41,790 bases of DNA. It comes from Clostridiales bacterium (GTDB taxonomy: Bacteria > Bacillota > Clostridia > Oscillospirales > Oscillospiraceae). Where the stretch lies: contig SFHJ01000021.1 of the NCBI GenBank assembly GCA_004555655.1, positions 1 to 41,790 of the forward strand, read 5' to 3'. A program made the translations under genes and the position numbers. Positions 6,821 through 14,988 of the stretch are shown here, one piece after another (positions within the stretch are counted from its first letter, which is position 1; the number at the start of each line of letters is the position of its first letter). A model generated the notes under the pieces. That model saw nothing but the letters and a program-made list of their open reading frames with translations, searched no databases and was not told the origin of the DNA.

Positions 6821-6959
6821 GCCCGCTCCGGCGCAGGTCCCGGCCCGCACCGGATTTTACGCTGCCGGGCAGAGCCCCGTTTGCCGCACGAATGCCCCGC
6901 GGTTTTTTACCTGCATAACTGCACATGGGCGCAAATAGGATGTACAGGGAGTTGAGTAC

Positions 6960-7817
6960 ATGCCGAATTTACAGCCGATCTATGAAATCCTGCCGCCTGC
7001 GTACCGCCGGGCGCTGGCACTCTCAGGCGGCAACGCGCTGGAAGAGCTGCGGCTGCGTGCCGGACACGCACCCACTGTTGTGATGTGCGGAAAAGAAGAA
7101 AATCTGCCGCTGCCGGGTGGAAGCGGTCTTGTGACGCAGGCAGATCTGGAGCACATTTTGCTCGCTGCGACACAGCAGTCGTCCTACGCGGCAAATGAGA
7201 CGCTCAAGGAGGGCTTTGTGACCATCTCCGGCGGGCACCGCATCGGCGTGTGCGGCACGGCGGTGGTGCAGTCCGGGCGCGTGGTGAGCATGAAGGAGGT
7301 CTCATCGCTCGCCATCCGCGTGGCGCGGCAGGTAGCATTTGCACCCGGGCCGCTTCTTACTGCGCTGACAGGCTCGACACTCATCGCAGGGCCGCCGGGC
7401 TGCGGCAAGACAACGCTTCTGCGCGGATGTATCGCTGCGCTCTCCGGGGCCGGACAGCGTGTTGGCGTGGTGGACGAGCGGGGCGAGTTGGCCGCTTGCG
7501 TGCGCGGCGTGCCGCAGTTGGATCTCGGTTCGCGTACAGACGTGGTATGCGGTCTTTCCAAGCAGGACGGCATTCTTCTTCTACTGCGCGCGATGAACGT
7601 GCACTGGATCGCTGTCGATGAGATCACGGCGCCGGGCGATCTTGAGGCCATGCGCAACACCAGCTACTGCGGGGTAAATCTTCTGGCTACGGCGCACGCG
7701 TCGTCAAAGGACGAGCTTTACAGAAGACCGCTGTACAAAAGCCTGATGGAAATGTGCCTGTTCGGGCGTCTTCTGATTCTGACACCGGACAAGCGCTGGC
7801 ATACGGAAGGAGTGTAA
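6960..7817 (+). CDS. spoIIIAA: Stage III sporulation ATPase SpoIIIAA
   Basis: A 285-residue cytoplasmic ATPase of the mother cell that is related to type II/IV secretion ATPases and works with the SpoIIIA-SpoIIQ channel between mother cell and forespore. Walker A is GPPGCGKT (144-151) and Walker B is IAVDE (217-221). The N-terminal part has the FVTISGGHRIGVCG block typical of the family. AGGGAG lies 8 nt before the ATG. First gene of an eight-gene operon with very short gaps. Confidence 0.95.
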   Translation: MPNLQPIYEILPPAYRRALALSGGNALEELRLRAGHAPTVVMCGKEENLPLPGGSGLVTQADLEHILLAATQQSSYAANETLKEGFVTISGGHRIGVCGTAVVQSGRVVSMKEVSSLAIRVARQVAFAPGPLLTALTGSTLIAGPPGCGKTTLLRGCIAALSGAGQRVGVVDERGELAACVRGVPQLDLGSRTDVVCGLSKQDGILLLLRAMNVHWIAVDEITAPGDLEAMRNTSYCGVNLLATAHASSKDELYRRPLYKSLMEMCLFGRLLILTPDKRWHTEGV

Positions 7818-7820
7818 CAG

Positions 7821-8336
7821 ATGTTGAAAATTCTTGGAATGATCTTCGTTGTGGCATCTTCGGCGGCCGTTGGCTTTGGCTTTGCGGCAGGCGTTCGCGC
7901 ACAGGCCGTGCAGCTGCAGCAGCTCATCAGCGCGCTGGAGTACATGAAAAATGAGATCTCCTACCGGCTGACACCGCTGCCGGAGCTGTTTTCACTGCTC
8001 TCATCGCCGGAGGGAAAGCCTGTCAGCACGTTTTTTGCCTGCTGCGCACAGAGCATGCAGCAAAGCCCCGCTGCAAGTGTACAGGGGGTGTTTCTCGATG
8101 CCATGCAGAAAACGCCGCAGCTGGCGCTGCCGCAGGCTGCGCGCCAGACGCTTCTGGAGCTTTCGCTCTCGCTTGGAAAGTTCGACACGGCAGGGCAGAT
8201 GAGCGCCATTACGCTTGCATCCGACCGTCTGCGGCAGCAGCTGCAGGCACTGGAGGCAAGACGCCGTGAGCGCTGCCGCAGCTACGAGACCATCGGCGTG
8301 TGTGCAGGACTTGCACTGGCCGTGATACTGCTTTAA
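7821..8336 (+). CDS. spoIIIAB: Stage III sporulation protein SpoIIIAB
   Basis: A 171-residue membrane protein with a hydrophobic N-terminal segment (about 4-25), a helical cytoplasmic or intermembrane middle, and a hydrophobic C-terminal tail (about 155-171). It resembles the inner-membrane platform proteins (GspF-like) of type II secretion. It follows spoIIIAA by 3 nt, and AAGGAG lies 8 nt before the ATG. Confidence 0.92.
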   Translation: MLKILGMIFVVASSAAVGFGFAAGVRAQAVQLQQLISALEYMKNEISYRLTPLPELFSLLSSPEGKPVSTFFACCAQSMQQSPAASVQGVFLDAMQKTPQLALPQAARQTLLELSLSLGKFDTAGQMSAITLASDRLRQQLQALEARRRERCRSYETIGVCAGLALAVILL

Positions 8337-8338
8337 CG

Positions 8339-8533
8339 ATGGAGATCGACCTTATTTTTAAAATCGCGGCCGTCGGTATCATCGTCTCGATCCTCAATCA
8401 GGTGCTGGTGCGTTCGGGCCGCGAGGAGCAGGCAACCATGACCACGCTCGCGGGGCTGGTCGTCGTGCTGATGATCGTGGTGCAGCGGATCGCGGCGCTG
8501 TTTGACCTTGTGAAGTCCCTGTTCAATTTTTAA
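8339..8533 (+). CDS. spoIIIAC: Stage III sporulation protein SpoIIIAC
   Basis: A 64-residue protein with two membrane segments (about 5-21 and 33-52) joined by the short polar loop RSGREEQAT. The size and layout are typical of SpoIIIAC, a mother-cell membrane part of the feeding-tube channel. The start is the ATG at 8339, 2 nt after the spoIIIAB stop; an earlier in-frame ATG (8300) lies inside spoIIIAB and has no ribosome site. Confidence 0.93.
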   Translation: MEIDLIFKIAAVGIIVSILNQVLVRSGREEQATMTTLAGLVVVLMIVVQRIAALFDLVKSLFNF

Positions 8534-8534
8534 G

Positions 8535-8927
8535 ATGGAACTTGCTTTTCAGGTCGCTGCCGCCGCCATCATCGGCAGCATTCTGTGCACCGTACTGCGC
8601 CGCGGCGCGCCGGGATACGCGTATCTGACGTCCATTTTGCTGAGTGTCGCGCTGATTATGGCCTGCGCGCGCCTGCTGTCGCCGGTGTTCACATTTCTGC
8701 GTTCGCTGCAAACACTCACCGGCCTTGCCGGCGCGCTGTTCACACCGGTATACAAGATCATCGCCATCGGCGCTCTGACGCAGCTTGCGGGCGGGTTCTG
8801 CCAGGACGCAGGCGAGCAGGCGCTCGCGCGCATCGTGGAGCTGTGCGGAATGGTGCTGGCGCTCTATGCCGCGCTGCCGCTGGCTGAGACGGCGCTGGAG
8901 CTTCTGCAGACGATGACAGGAGGATGA
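8535..8927 (+). CDS. spoIIIAD: Stage III sporulation protein SpoIIIAD
   Basis: A 130-residue membrane protein with about four hydrophobic segments, of the SpoIIIAC/AD family. It starts 1 nt after spoIIIAC, so translation is probably coupled. The pattern of a short N-terminal hairpin similar to SpoIIIAC, followed by two further segments near the C-terminus, fits the family. Confidence 0.92.
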   Translation: MELAFQVAAAAIIGSILCTVLRRGAPGYAYLTSILLSVALIMACARLLSPVFTFLRSLQTLTGLAGALFTPVYKIIAIGALTQLAGGFCQDAGEQALARIVELCGMVLALYAALPLAETALELLQTMTGG

Positions 8928-8928
8928 G

Positions 8929-10023
8929 ATGAAGAGACTTCTTGCGCTGGTTTTGCTGCTTGCCGCGCTGTGCACGCCCGCCTTCGCCGCCGATGACATT
9001 CTGACGCAGGAGGCGGAAATTCTTGGCGCCGACAGCCTGACGGACGCGCTTGACGGCGAGATGCAGAAGTATCTACCGGATATCGGCAAGGCCTCGTCCG
9101 ACAGCTTTTCCAGCTCGCTCTGGCAGATCGTGACAGACACCATCTCCTCACTCGGCGGCTACTGGCGCGGGACGCTGAAAACCGCAGCGTCACTTCTGGC
9201 CGTGACGGCGCTGTGCGCTGTGCTGGCAAGTTTTGAATCCGGGCGGCTTGCACCGGTCTGCACGCTGGGCGGCGCTCTGGCGCTGACGCTCATCTGCGCG
9301 GGCAGTCTTGACGCCATGATCGGCCTTGCGACGGACACATTGCAGAAAATCGCGGATTTTTCTGCGCTGCTCCTTCCCGTTCTCTGCTCGGCCTGCGCCG
9401 CCAGCGGCGCACTGACGAGCGCGGGCGCCTTATACGCTGGCTCGTCCCTGTTCATGAGCGTACTGACAAAGTCCGTAGCCGGGCTCTGCGTCCCGCTTGT
9501 CTATGCATACGTAGCGCTGGCCGCGGCTGAGTGTATGGCGCCGCACAGCGGCCTGGAAAAGCTGCGCGAGCTCGTCGGATGGGTCATCCAGACGGTGATG
9601 AAGGCTGTCGTCACGCTTTTTACCGCATATCTTGCCATCACGGGCATTTTCTCCGGCAGCGCAGACACCATGACGCTGAAAGCTGCGAAGGCTGCGCTCT
9701 CCGGCGCGCTGCCGGTCGTGGGCGGCATTGTCTCCGACGCCACAGGAAGCGTGCTTGCAAGCGCAGCAACCATCAGAAACGGAGCCGGGATGCTGGGAAT
9801 GCTGGCGGCGCTCGCTATGGGGCTTCTGCCGTTTGCGCGCATCGGGCTTCAGTATCTCTCGCTCAAGCTCTGCGCGGCGCTCGGCGGGATGCTGGGCACG
9901 GAAGAGCATGTCAGGCTGCTCGGAGCGCTCTCGTCCGCGATGGGCTATATGCTGGCAATGACGGGCAGCGCGATGCTCATGACGCTGATCTCGTGCTGCT
10001 GCTTTATGAAGGTGGTGAATTAG
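8929..10023 (+). CDS. spoIIIAE: Stage III sporulation protein SpoIIIAE
   Basis: A 364-residue polytopic membrane protein. It begins with a clear signal peptide (MKRLLALVLLLAALCTPAFA), followed by a soluble stretch of about 60 residues and then many Ala/Gly/Leu-rich membrane segments to the C-terminus. SpoIIIAE is a channel-like component of the mother-cell complex. It begins 1 nt after spoIIIAD and ends directly at spoIIIAF. Confidence 0.94.
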   Translation: MKRLLALVLLLAALCTPAFAADDILTQEAEILGADSLTDALDGEMQKYLPDIGKASSDSFSSSLWQIVTDTISSLGGYWRGTLKTAASLLAVTALCAVLASFESGRLAPVCTLGGALALTLICAGSLDAMIGLATDTLQKIADFSALLLPVLCSACAASGALTSAGALYAGSSLFMSVLTKSVAGLCVPLVYAYVALAAAECMAPHSGLEKLRELVGWVIQTVMKAVVTLFTAYLAITGIFSGSADTMTLKAAKAALSGALPVVGGIVSDATGSVLASAATIRNGAGMLGMLAALAMGLLPFARIGLQYLSLKLCAALGGMLGTEEHVRLLGALSSAMGYMLAMTGSAMLMTLISCCCFMKVVN

Positions 10024-10506
10024 ATGAGCGATGCGATACGGGGATACCTGCTGAGCATCGTCGCCGTCTGCCTTCTGACGGCACTGGCGCGCAGCCTGAT
10101 TCCTGAAGGCGGCGTGCGCCGCGTGTCGTCGGTCGTATGCGCGCTGCTTCTGGTATTGTGCGCGCTGTCGCCGCTGCTACAGCTCGATATAGACGCCGTG
10201 GCGCAATCGATCGCGCGCATCCAGATGGAAAACGAGACGCTCCGCACGGGCGTGGCGGTCAAAAACCGGGAGCTCGTCAGTCAAATCATAAAGCAGAATA
10301 CGCAGACATATATATTGGACAAAGCCGCTTCGATGGGGCTTACACTGCAGGCGGAGGTCGAAATGCGCGATGCCGGGGACTATCCGTATCCGTACCGCGT
10401 AACGCTCAGCGGCATGTGCACTGAAGCCCAGCGGCAGGTGCTGACACGGTATATCGAAGAAAATTTGGCCATCCCGGCAGAAAGGCAGGCGTGGAACGAC
10501 AGGTGA
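10024..10506 (+). CDS. spoIIIAF: Stage III sporulation protein SpoIIIAF
   Basis: A 160-residue protein with two N-terminal membrane segments (about 7-24 and 34-50) and a soluble C-terminal domain that resembles ring-building motifs of secretion systems. The ATG follows the spoIIIAE stop with no gap. The 3' end overlaps spoIIIAG. Confidence 0.9.
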   Translation: MSDAIRGYLLSIVAVCLLTALARSLIPEGGVRRVSSVVCALLLVLCALSPLLQLDIDAVAQSIARIQMENETLRTGVAVKNRELVSQIIKQNTQTYILDKAASMGLTLQAEVEMRDAGDYPYPYRVTLSGMCTEAQRQVLTRYIEENLAIPAERQAWNDR

Positions 10507-11030
10507 AAAACGAAAGCATCCGCGGATTAATGTCCCGCATACCGGGTTTTTTGAAAAAATACGCACCGGTACTGGTGATCGGTCTGGTCGGCGTGCTGCT
10601 CCTGCTGTGGCCGAAGAAGGACCCGGACAGAACAGAGCACCCGTTGAGCGCCGCACAGGCGCCGGCGCAGAGTTTGCTTGAAACTGAGCAGCGGCTGGCC
10701 GCGCTGCTGTCGAGGATCGACGGGGCGGGGGAGGTGCAGCTCATGCTGAGCCTGCGCACCGGCACGGAGACCGTCTACCAGACAGACACGAAGCGCTCAT
10801 CCGGTGATTCCGGCGATACACAGGAGATCACCACCGTGCTTTACGCACAAAGCGGCACGGGCAAAGCGCCGCTCATCCGGAAGACAGAATACCCCGTCTA
10901 TCTCGGCGCCGTCGTCGTCTGCACGGGCGCGGACAGCGCACAGGTGCGGCTTGCCATCGTGGAAGCGGTCTCCAGTCTCACCGGGCTGGGGAGCGATAAC
11001 ATAACCGTCGTCAAAATGAAGCGTCAATAG
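10491..11030 (+). CDS. spoIIIAG: Stage III sporulation protein SpoIIIAG
   Basis: A 179-residue protein with one membrane segment (about residues 22-42) and a soluble domain that in the family forms a large ring in the intermembrane space. The GTG at 10491 overlaps spoIIIAF by 16 nt; a second in-frame GTG at 10503 overlaps it by 4 nt and is an alternative start. Neither has a strong ribosome site, so translation is probably coupled to spoIIIAF. Confidence 0.88.
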   Translation: MERQVKNESIRGLMSRIPGFLKKYAPVLVIGLVGVLLLLWPKKDPDRTEHPLSAAQAPAQSLLETEQRLAALLSRIDGAGEVQLMLSLRTGTETVYQTDTKRSSGDSGDTQEITTVLYAQSGTGKAPLIRKTEYPVYLGAVVVCTGADSAQVRLAIVEAVSSLTGLGSDNITVVKMKRQ

Positions 11031-11042
11031 GAGGAAGATCGT

Positions 11043-11606
11043 ATGAAAACATGGAAACGAAACGCAGTGATTGCAACCGTACTTCTGTTTATCTGCGCAG
11101 GCGTGTATCTCAACTGGGCCGTCAATCAGAAAAACGCGCCGGTAGACCTGACTGAAACGCTGAACGCCGAACAGGTCATGGATGAGACGCAGATGGTCAT
11201 CGCAGAAGCAGACCCGGAGGGGATGGCGCTCTCCGCCCAGAGTGCATCCAGCGCCGACTACTTTGCGCAGGTGCGCCTGAGCCGCCAGCAGTCGAGAGAC
11301 AGCGCCGTGGAGCTTTTGGAGCAGACCATCGCCTATGACGAGGGCACCGAGATCGGCGACAGCGCAGCCGCCACGCTCAATGCCATTGTCTCCACAGCGC
11401 TCAGCGAAGCACAAATTGAAAGCCTTGTCATCGCCAAGGGCTACTCGGACTGCGTGACGTACATCACGGACGATCTCGTTCAGGTTGCCGTATCAGCTCC
11501 CACCGAAGGGCTTACAGACGCGGATGTCGCGCTCATCTCTGACGTTGTCACCTCGCAGACCGATTACGCAGTCAGCCAAATCCGCATCATCGAGGTCAAA
11601 TCCTGA
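11043..11606 (+). CDS. spoIIIAH: Stage III sporulation protein SpoIIIAH
   Basis: A 187-residue protein with one N-terminal membrane anchor (about 8-26) and an extracellular domain (about 80-187) of the YscJ/FliF-like ring-building type. This domain pairs with forespore SpoIIQ across the intermembrane space. The end of the domain shows ALSEAQIESLVIAKGYSDC, VSAPTEGLTDADVALISDVV and VSQIRIIEVK, as in the family. GGAGGA lies a few nt upstream of the ATG. Last gene of the operon. Confidence 0.94.
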   Translation: MKTWKRNAVIATVLLFICAGVYLNWAVNQKNAPVDLTETLNAEQVMDETQMVIAEADPEGMALSAQSASSADYFAQVRLSRQQSRDSAVELLEQTIAYDEGTEIGDSAAATLNAIVSTALSEAQIESLVIAKGYSDCVTYITDDLVQVAVSAPTEGLTDADVALISDVVTSQTDYAVSQIRIIEVKS

Positions 11607-11622
11607 GCAAAACAGAAAACAG

Positions 11623-11650
11623 TTGAAAATCTTTTGATTTGTGGTACAAT
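11623..11650 (+). promoter_or_regulatory. Promoter of yqhY
   Basis: TTGAAA (11623-11628), 16 nt, TACAAT (11645-11650): a likely sigma-A promoter that separates vegetative yqhY from the sporulation operon. Confidence 0.6.
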
Positions 11651-11698
11651 ACTTGCATTACGGAAGGACAAAAGCCAAAAGCAGATGGAGGTTTCATC

Positions 11699-12082
11699 AT
11701 GGCAGAGAATAAAGAGTATTATGTGCAGGAAGTGACCGACGGCTCGATTCAGATCTCGGAGGACGTTGTGGCGTCCATCGCCGCGATGGCAGTGCTCGAG
11801 GTCGAGGGCGTGTGCGGTCTCAGCGGCAATCTTGGCGCGGAGCTGGCGGAAATGCTGGGCAAGAAGAGCCTTGGCAAGGGCATCCGCATTACGCCTGCCG
11901 AAAACGATTCGCTCGTGATCGACTGCAACATCGTCGTGCAGTTCGGCCAGGCCATCTTCGATCTGGCAAAATCGGTGCAGGACGCTGTCAAGTCCAGCGT
12001 CGAGTCCGTCACGGGCCTGACGGTCAATCAGGTGAACGTGAACATCAGCGGCATTGCCATCACGAAAGACGTAAAAAAGTAA
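11699..12082 (+). CDS. yqhY: Asp23/Gls24 family protein (YqhY-like)
   Basis: A 127-residue Asp23/Gls24 family protein. Members are abundant cytosolic or membrane-linked envelope-stress proteins; YqhY of Bacillus has been tied to fatty-acid synthesis control. The family features are the VVASIAAMAVLEVEGV block near residue 22 and the C-terminal VNQVNVNISGI. GGAGG lies 7 nt before the ATG at 11699. In Bacillus the order is spoIIIA-accB-accC-yqhY-nusB; accBC is absent here. A strong terminator follows. Confidence 0.9.
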   Translation: MAENKEYYVQEVTDGSIQISEDVVASIAAMAVLEVEGVCGLSGNLGAELAEMLGKKSLGKGIRITPAENDSLVIDCNIVVQFGQAIFDLAKSVQDAVKSSVESVTGLTVNQVNVNISGIAITKDVKK

Positions 12083-12090
12083 AGAAAAAT

Positions 12091-12124
12091 AAGCCCTTTG
12101 TCAAAACAAAGGGTTTATTTTTTT
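12091..12124 (+). terminator. Terminator between yqhY and nusB
   Basis: AAGCCCTTTGT-CAAA-ACAAAGGGTTT (12091-12116) followed by ATTTTTTT. It lies right after yqhY. A weak promoter with a good -10 (TATAAT, 12137-12142) follows for nusB. Confidence 0.9.
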
Positions 12125-12178
12125 GTCTGCATCCGCTATAATATTGCCGAACATCTTTCGCCTTGTAAGGAGAAACCT

Positions 12179-12628
12179 ATGACCAGATCAAATGCCCGCG
12201 AGATTCTTGTGCATCTCGTCTTTGAGCTGAATTTCAAAAACGAATCCGCCGACGCGCTGCTGGCGGCGCTGCTGGATCAGTCCTATTACCCCAGCTTGCA
12301 GTCGGAGACGGATATCTATGCCGAGCGGCCGTCTGAGCGGCAGCTGCAGTATATCTCTGACAGCCTGCACGGCATCGAGTGCGAGCGCGAGACGCTTGAC
12401 GGCTATATCCGCAAGTTCGCCATCAACTGGGAGCTTTCGCGTATTTCGCGCGTGGCCCGCGCGATCATGCAGGTGGCCATGTATGAGTGCCTGCATTTGG
12501 ACGACGTGCCTGTCAGCGCCGCAATCAACGAGGCTGTGGAGTTGACGCGCAAATATGAAGATGAGGACGTTGTCAGTTTCGTCAACGGCATTCTTGGCGG
12601 CTTTGCGCGCGAGGTCTCGGGCGTATGA
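12179..12628 (+). CDS. nusB: Transcription antitermination factor NusB
   Basis: A 149-residue, all-helical NusB, which binds boxA RNA with NusE (S10) for rRNA antitermination. Typical blocks are REILVHLVFEL at the N-terminus, then INWELSRISRVARAIMQVA, INEAVELTRKY and FVNGILG near the end. The start is the ATG at 12179 with AAGGAG 6 nt upstream; an earlier in-frame ATG lies in the terminator. The stop overlaps the next start by 4 nt (ATGA). Confidence 0.95.
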   Translation: MTRSNAREILVHLVFELNFKNESADALLAALLDQSYYPSLQSETDIYAERPSERQLQYISDSLHGIECERETLDGYIRKFAINWELSRISRVARAIMQVAMYECLHLDDVPVSAAINEAVELTRKYEDEDVVSFVNGILGGFAREVSGV

Positions 12629-13545
12629 CGGTCATCGGCTTCGACACCAGCAACTACACCACCTCCATAGCGGCCTATAACGGCGTGAGCGGCAAAAACT
12701 GCTCACGCCTTCTGTCCGTGAAGCCGGGCGAGTTGGGCCTGCGGCAGTCCGACGCGCTGTTTGCCCACGTCAAGCAGCTGCCGGAGCTGGCGAAGGCGCT
12801 TTTTTCCGGATTTGACTGCACGGATATCCGCGCTGTTGGTGTGAGTACACGTCCGCGCGCCGTCGAGGGCTCGTATATGCCGTGCTTTCTGGCGGGCCAA
12901 TCGCAGGCAGAAGTACTGGCTGCGGCGCTTGGCGTTCCGCTCTACCGCTTTTCCCACCAGCAGGGGCACATCGCCGCTTGCCTCTGGTCTGCCGGGCGAA
13001 TGGATCTGATGCAGCGGCCGCATCTGGCGTGGCATCTGTCCGGCGGCACGACCGAGCTTCTTCTCGTTGAGCCGGAGGAAAAGAATGTAAAGGCCACTAA
13101 AATCGGGGGCACGAGCGACATTTCCGCCGGACAGCTCATCGACCGCACCGGAAAACGCCTCGGCCTGCCGTTCCCGGCGGGCAAGGCCATCGACGCGTGC
13201 AGCCAGGAGTCAGACACAAAGGAGCTGTTCCATGTCAAGCTCAGCGGGCTCACATTCTCATTTTCGGGTGTGGAGAACAAGGTGGCGGCTTACCTCGATG
13301 CGGGCCATGACGCAGCCGATAGCGCGCGCTACGCCATGAACAGCGTCTGCCACTGCATCGCAGCTGTCACGCGCGCGGCGCTGCAGGAATATCCTGATCT
13401 GCCGGTCGTGTTCTCCGGCGGCGTGGCATCGAATTCTCTGCTGCGTGAGCGCTGCCGCGCGTTTTCACCCGTCTTTGCCGATCCGCAGTATTCCACCGAC
13501 AACGCGATGGGTGTGGCAGTGCTCACCTGGCTGCAGGAGGCGTAG
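12625..13545 (+). CDS. TsaD/Kae1-family paralogue (glycoprotease-like, M22)
   Basis: A 306-residue ASKHA-fold protein related to TsaD, the enzyme that completes t6A tRNA modification. Metal ligands are visible: HQQGH with His111 and His115, and an Asp in STDNAMG at the C-terminus. The phosphate loop LSGGTTELLLV and the SGGVASNSLLR motif are also present. It is shorter than typical TsaD (about 340), and the place between nusB and xseA is not the usual tsaD locus, so it is probably a paralogue of unknown role. ATGA overlap with nusB points to coupled translation. A sole-copy TsaD role cannot be excluded from this window. Confidence 0.8.
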   Translation: MTVIGFDTSNYTTSIAAYNGVSGKNCSRLLSVKPGELGLRQSDALFAHVKQLPELAKALFSGFDCTDIRAVGVSTRPRAVEGSYMPCFLAGQSQAEVLAAALGVPLYRFSHQQGHIAACLWSAGRMDLMQRPHLAWHLSGGTTELLLVEPEEKNVKATKIGGTSDISAGQLIDRTGKRLGLPFPAGKAIDACSQESDTKELFHVKLSGLTFSFSGVENKVAAYLDAGHDAADSARYAMNSVCHCIAAVTRAALQEYPDLPVVFSGGVASNSLLRERCRAFSPVFADPQYSTDNAMGVAVLTWLQEA

Positions 13546-13546
13546 C

Positions 13547-14758
13547 ATGGAAGAAAAAATCCTGTCCGTCTCGCAGGTCAACGCCTACATCAAATCAATG
13601 ATGGACAATGACGCGCTGCTCTGTAATGTATGCGTGCGCGGCGAGATCAGCAACTATAAATTATATCCCTCGGGGCATCACTATTTCTCCATCAAAGACG
13701 CAGACGGCGCACTGCGCTGCGTCATGTTCCGCTCGAGTGCCGTGCGTCTGCGCTTCCGCCCGGAAAACGGCATGAAGGTGCTGGTCACGGGCCGCATCAG
13801 CGTTTTTCCGCGCGACGGCGCATATCAGCTCTACTGCACATCCCTCACGCCCGACGGTGTGGGCGATCTCTACGTGGCGTTTGAGCAGCTCAAAGCAAAA
13901 CTCGCCGCCGAAGGGCTGTTTGACCCGGCGCATAAAAAGCCGCTGCCAAAATTCCCGCACCGCATCGCCATCATAACCTCCGGCGCCGGCGCGGCAGTCA
14001 TGGATATGCTGCGCATTCTGGGTAAGCGGTATCCGCTCAGCAAGGTTATGATCCTGCCCGTGCGCGTGCAGGGTGTGGAGGCTCCGGCCGAGATTGCAAG
14101 CGCGATCCGCTACGCCAACCGCCATCAGATCGCCGACATTATCATCACAGGCCGCGGCGGCGGCTCGATTGAAGATCTCTGGGCCTTCAACGATGAGCGC
14201 GTAGCGCGCGCGGTCTATGCGTCCGAGATTCCGGTCATCTCCGCCGTCGGCCACGAGCCGGACGTGACGATCTGTGATTTTGTTGCCGACGTGCGCGCGG
14301 CCACGCCGTCAAACGGCGCAGAGCTCGCCGCGCCCGACCAGACGCAGCTGCGAAACCAGCTGCAGAACGCGCAGTCAAGGCTCCTTGAGGCCATGACGAA
14401 GCAGCTCAAACTCAGCCGTCAGACGCTGGACGCACTCGCCGCCAAGCGCGTGCTGCAGAGCCCGGAAAACTACCTGCAGGATAAGCGGATGCAGCTGGAC
14501 TACCTGCACCAGCAGCTCATTGCCGCTTCGCAGCGGCAGGTAGCGGAAAAGAAGCAGCGCTTCATCCGCCTGACGGCCTCGCTCGAGGCGATGAGCCCGC
14601 TGAAGGTACTTTCGCGCGGCTACAGCGTGGTGCGCGCCGAAGACGGCACGCTTGTGACCGATGCGTCGCGTATGCGCACAGGAGACAGAATCCGCGTACA
14701 GATGCAAAAAGGCAGCTTGACCGCCTGCGTCGAGCAGGCAGAGGAGGAGACGATATGA
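13547..14758 (+). CDS. xseA: Exodeoxyribonuclease VII large subunit
   Basis: A 403-residue large subunit of exonuclease VII, a single-strand DNase. It starts with an OB fold (residues about 1-110, SVSQVNAYIKSMM). The catalytic region follows, with IAIITSGAGAAVMDML and GRGGGSIEDLWAFN, then a long coiled coil (about 265-370) where XseB subunits bind. CAGGAGG precedes the ATG by 6 nt; the longer frame upstream lies inside the previous gene. It overlaps xseB by 4 nt. Confidence 0.97.
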   Translation: MEEKILSVSQVNAYIKSMMDNDALLCNVCVRGEISNYKLYPSGHHYFSIKDADGALRCVMFRSSAVRLRFRPENGMKVLVTGRISVFPRDGAYQLYCTSLTPDGVGDLYVAFEQLKAKLAAEGLFDPAHKKPLPKFPHRIAIITSGAGAAVMDMLRILGKRYPLSKVMILPVRVQGVEAPAEIASAIRYANRHQIADIIITGRGGGSIEDLWAFNDERVARAVYASEIPVISAVGHEPDVTICDFVADVRAATPSNGAELAAPDQTQLRNQLQNAQSRLLEAMTKQLKLSRQTLDALAAKRVLQSPENYLQDKRMQLDYLHQQLIAASQRQVAEKKQRFIRLTASLEAMSPLKVLSRGYSVVRAEDGTLVTDASRMRTGDRIRVQMQKGSLTACVEQAEEETI

Positions 14759-14988
14759 GCGAAACATCCAAAACCTTTGAACAATCCATCGCGCGGCTCG
14801 ACGAGATCGTAAAGCTGATGGAGCGCGGCAGCGTCCCGCTTGAGCAGGCGCTGCAGCTCTTTCAGGAGGGCACGGCGCTGGTAAAATCCTGCAATTCGAT
14901 GCTTGACAAGGCCGAGCTCGAGGTCGTGCGCCTGATGAAGAGCGCCGACGGCACACCTGCAGAAACGGAGTTTGTGAGAGATGAATGA
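14755..14988 (+). CDS. xseB: Exodeoxyribonuclease VII small subunit
   Basis: A 77-residue, two-helix subunit with the family pattern FEQSIARLDEIVKLMERGSV followed by LEQALQLFQEGTAL. It binds the XseA coiled coil and controls exonuclease activity. It overlaps xseA by 4 nt and ispA by 8 nt, so all three are translated from one message. Confidence 0.96.
   Translation: MSETSKTFEQSIARLDEIVKLMERGSVPLEQALQLFQEGTALVKSCNSMLDKAELEVVRLMKSADGTPAETEFVRDE

Noticed and set aside
6761..6959. A sigma-E promoter for spoIIIAA (CATAACTG near 6914)
   Set aside because: The -10 match is poor and no ATA-type -35 is at the right distance; the true site could not be fixed.
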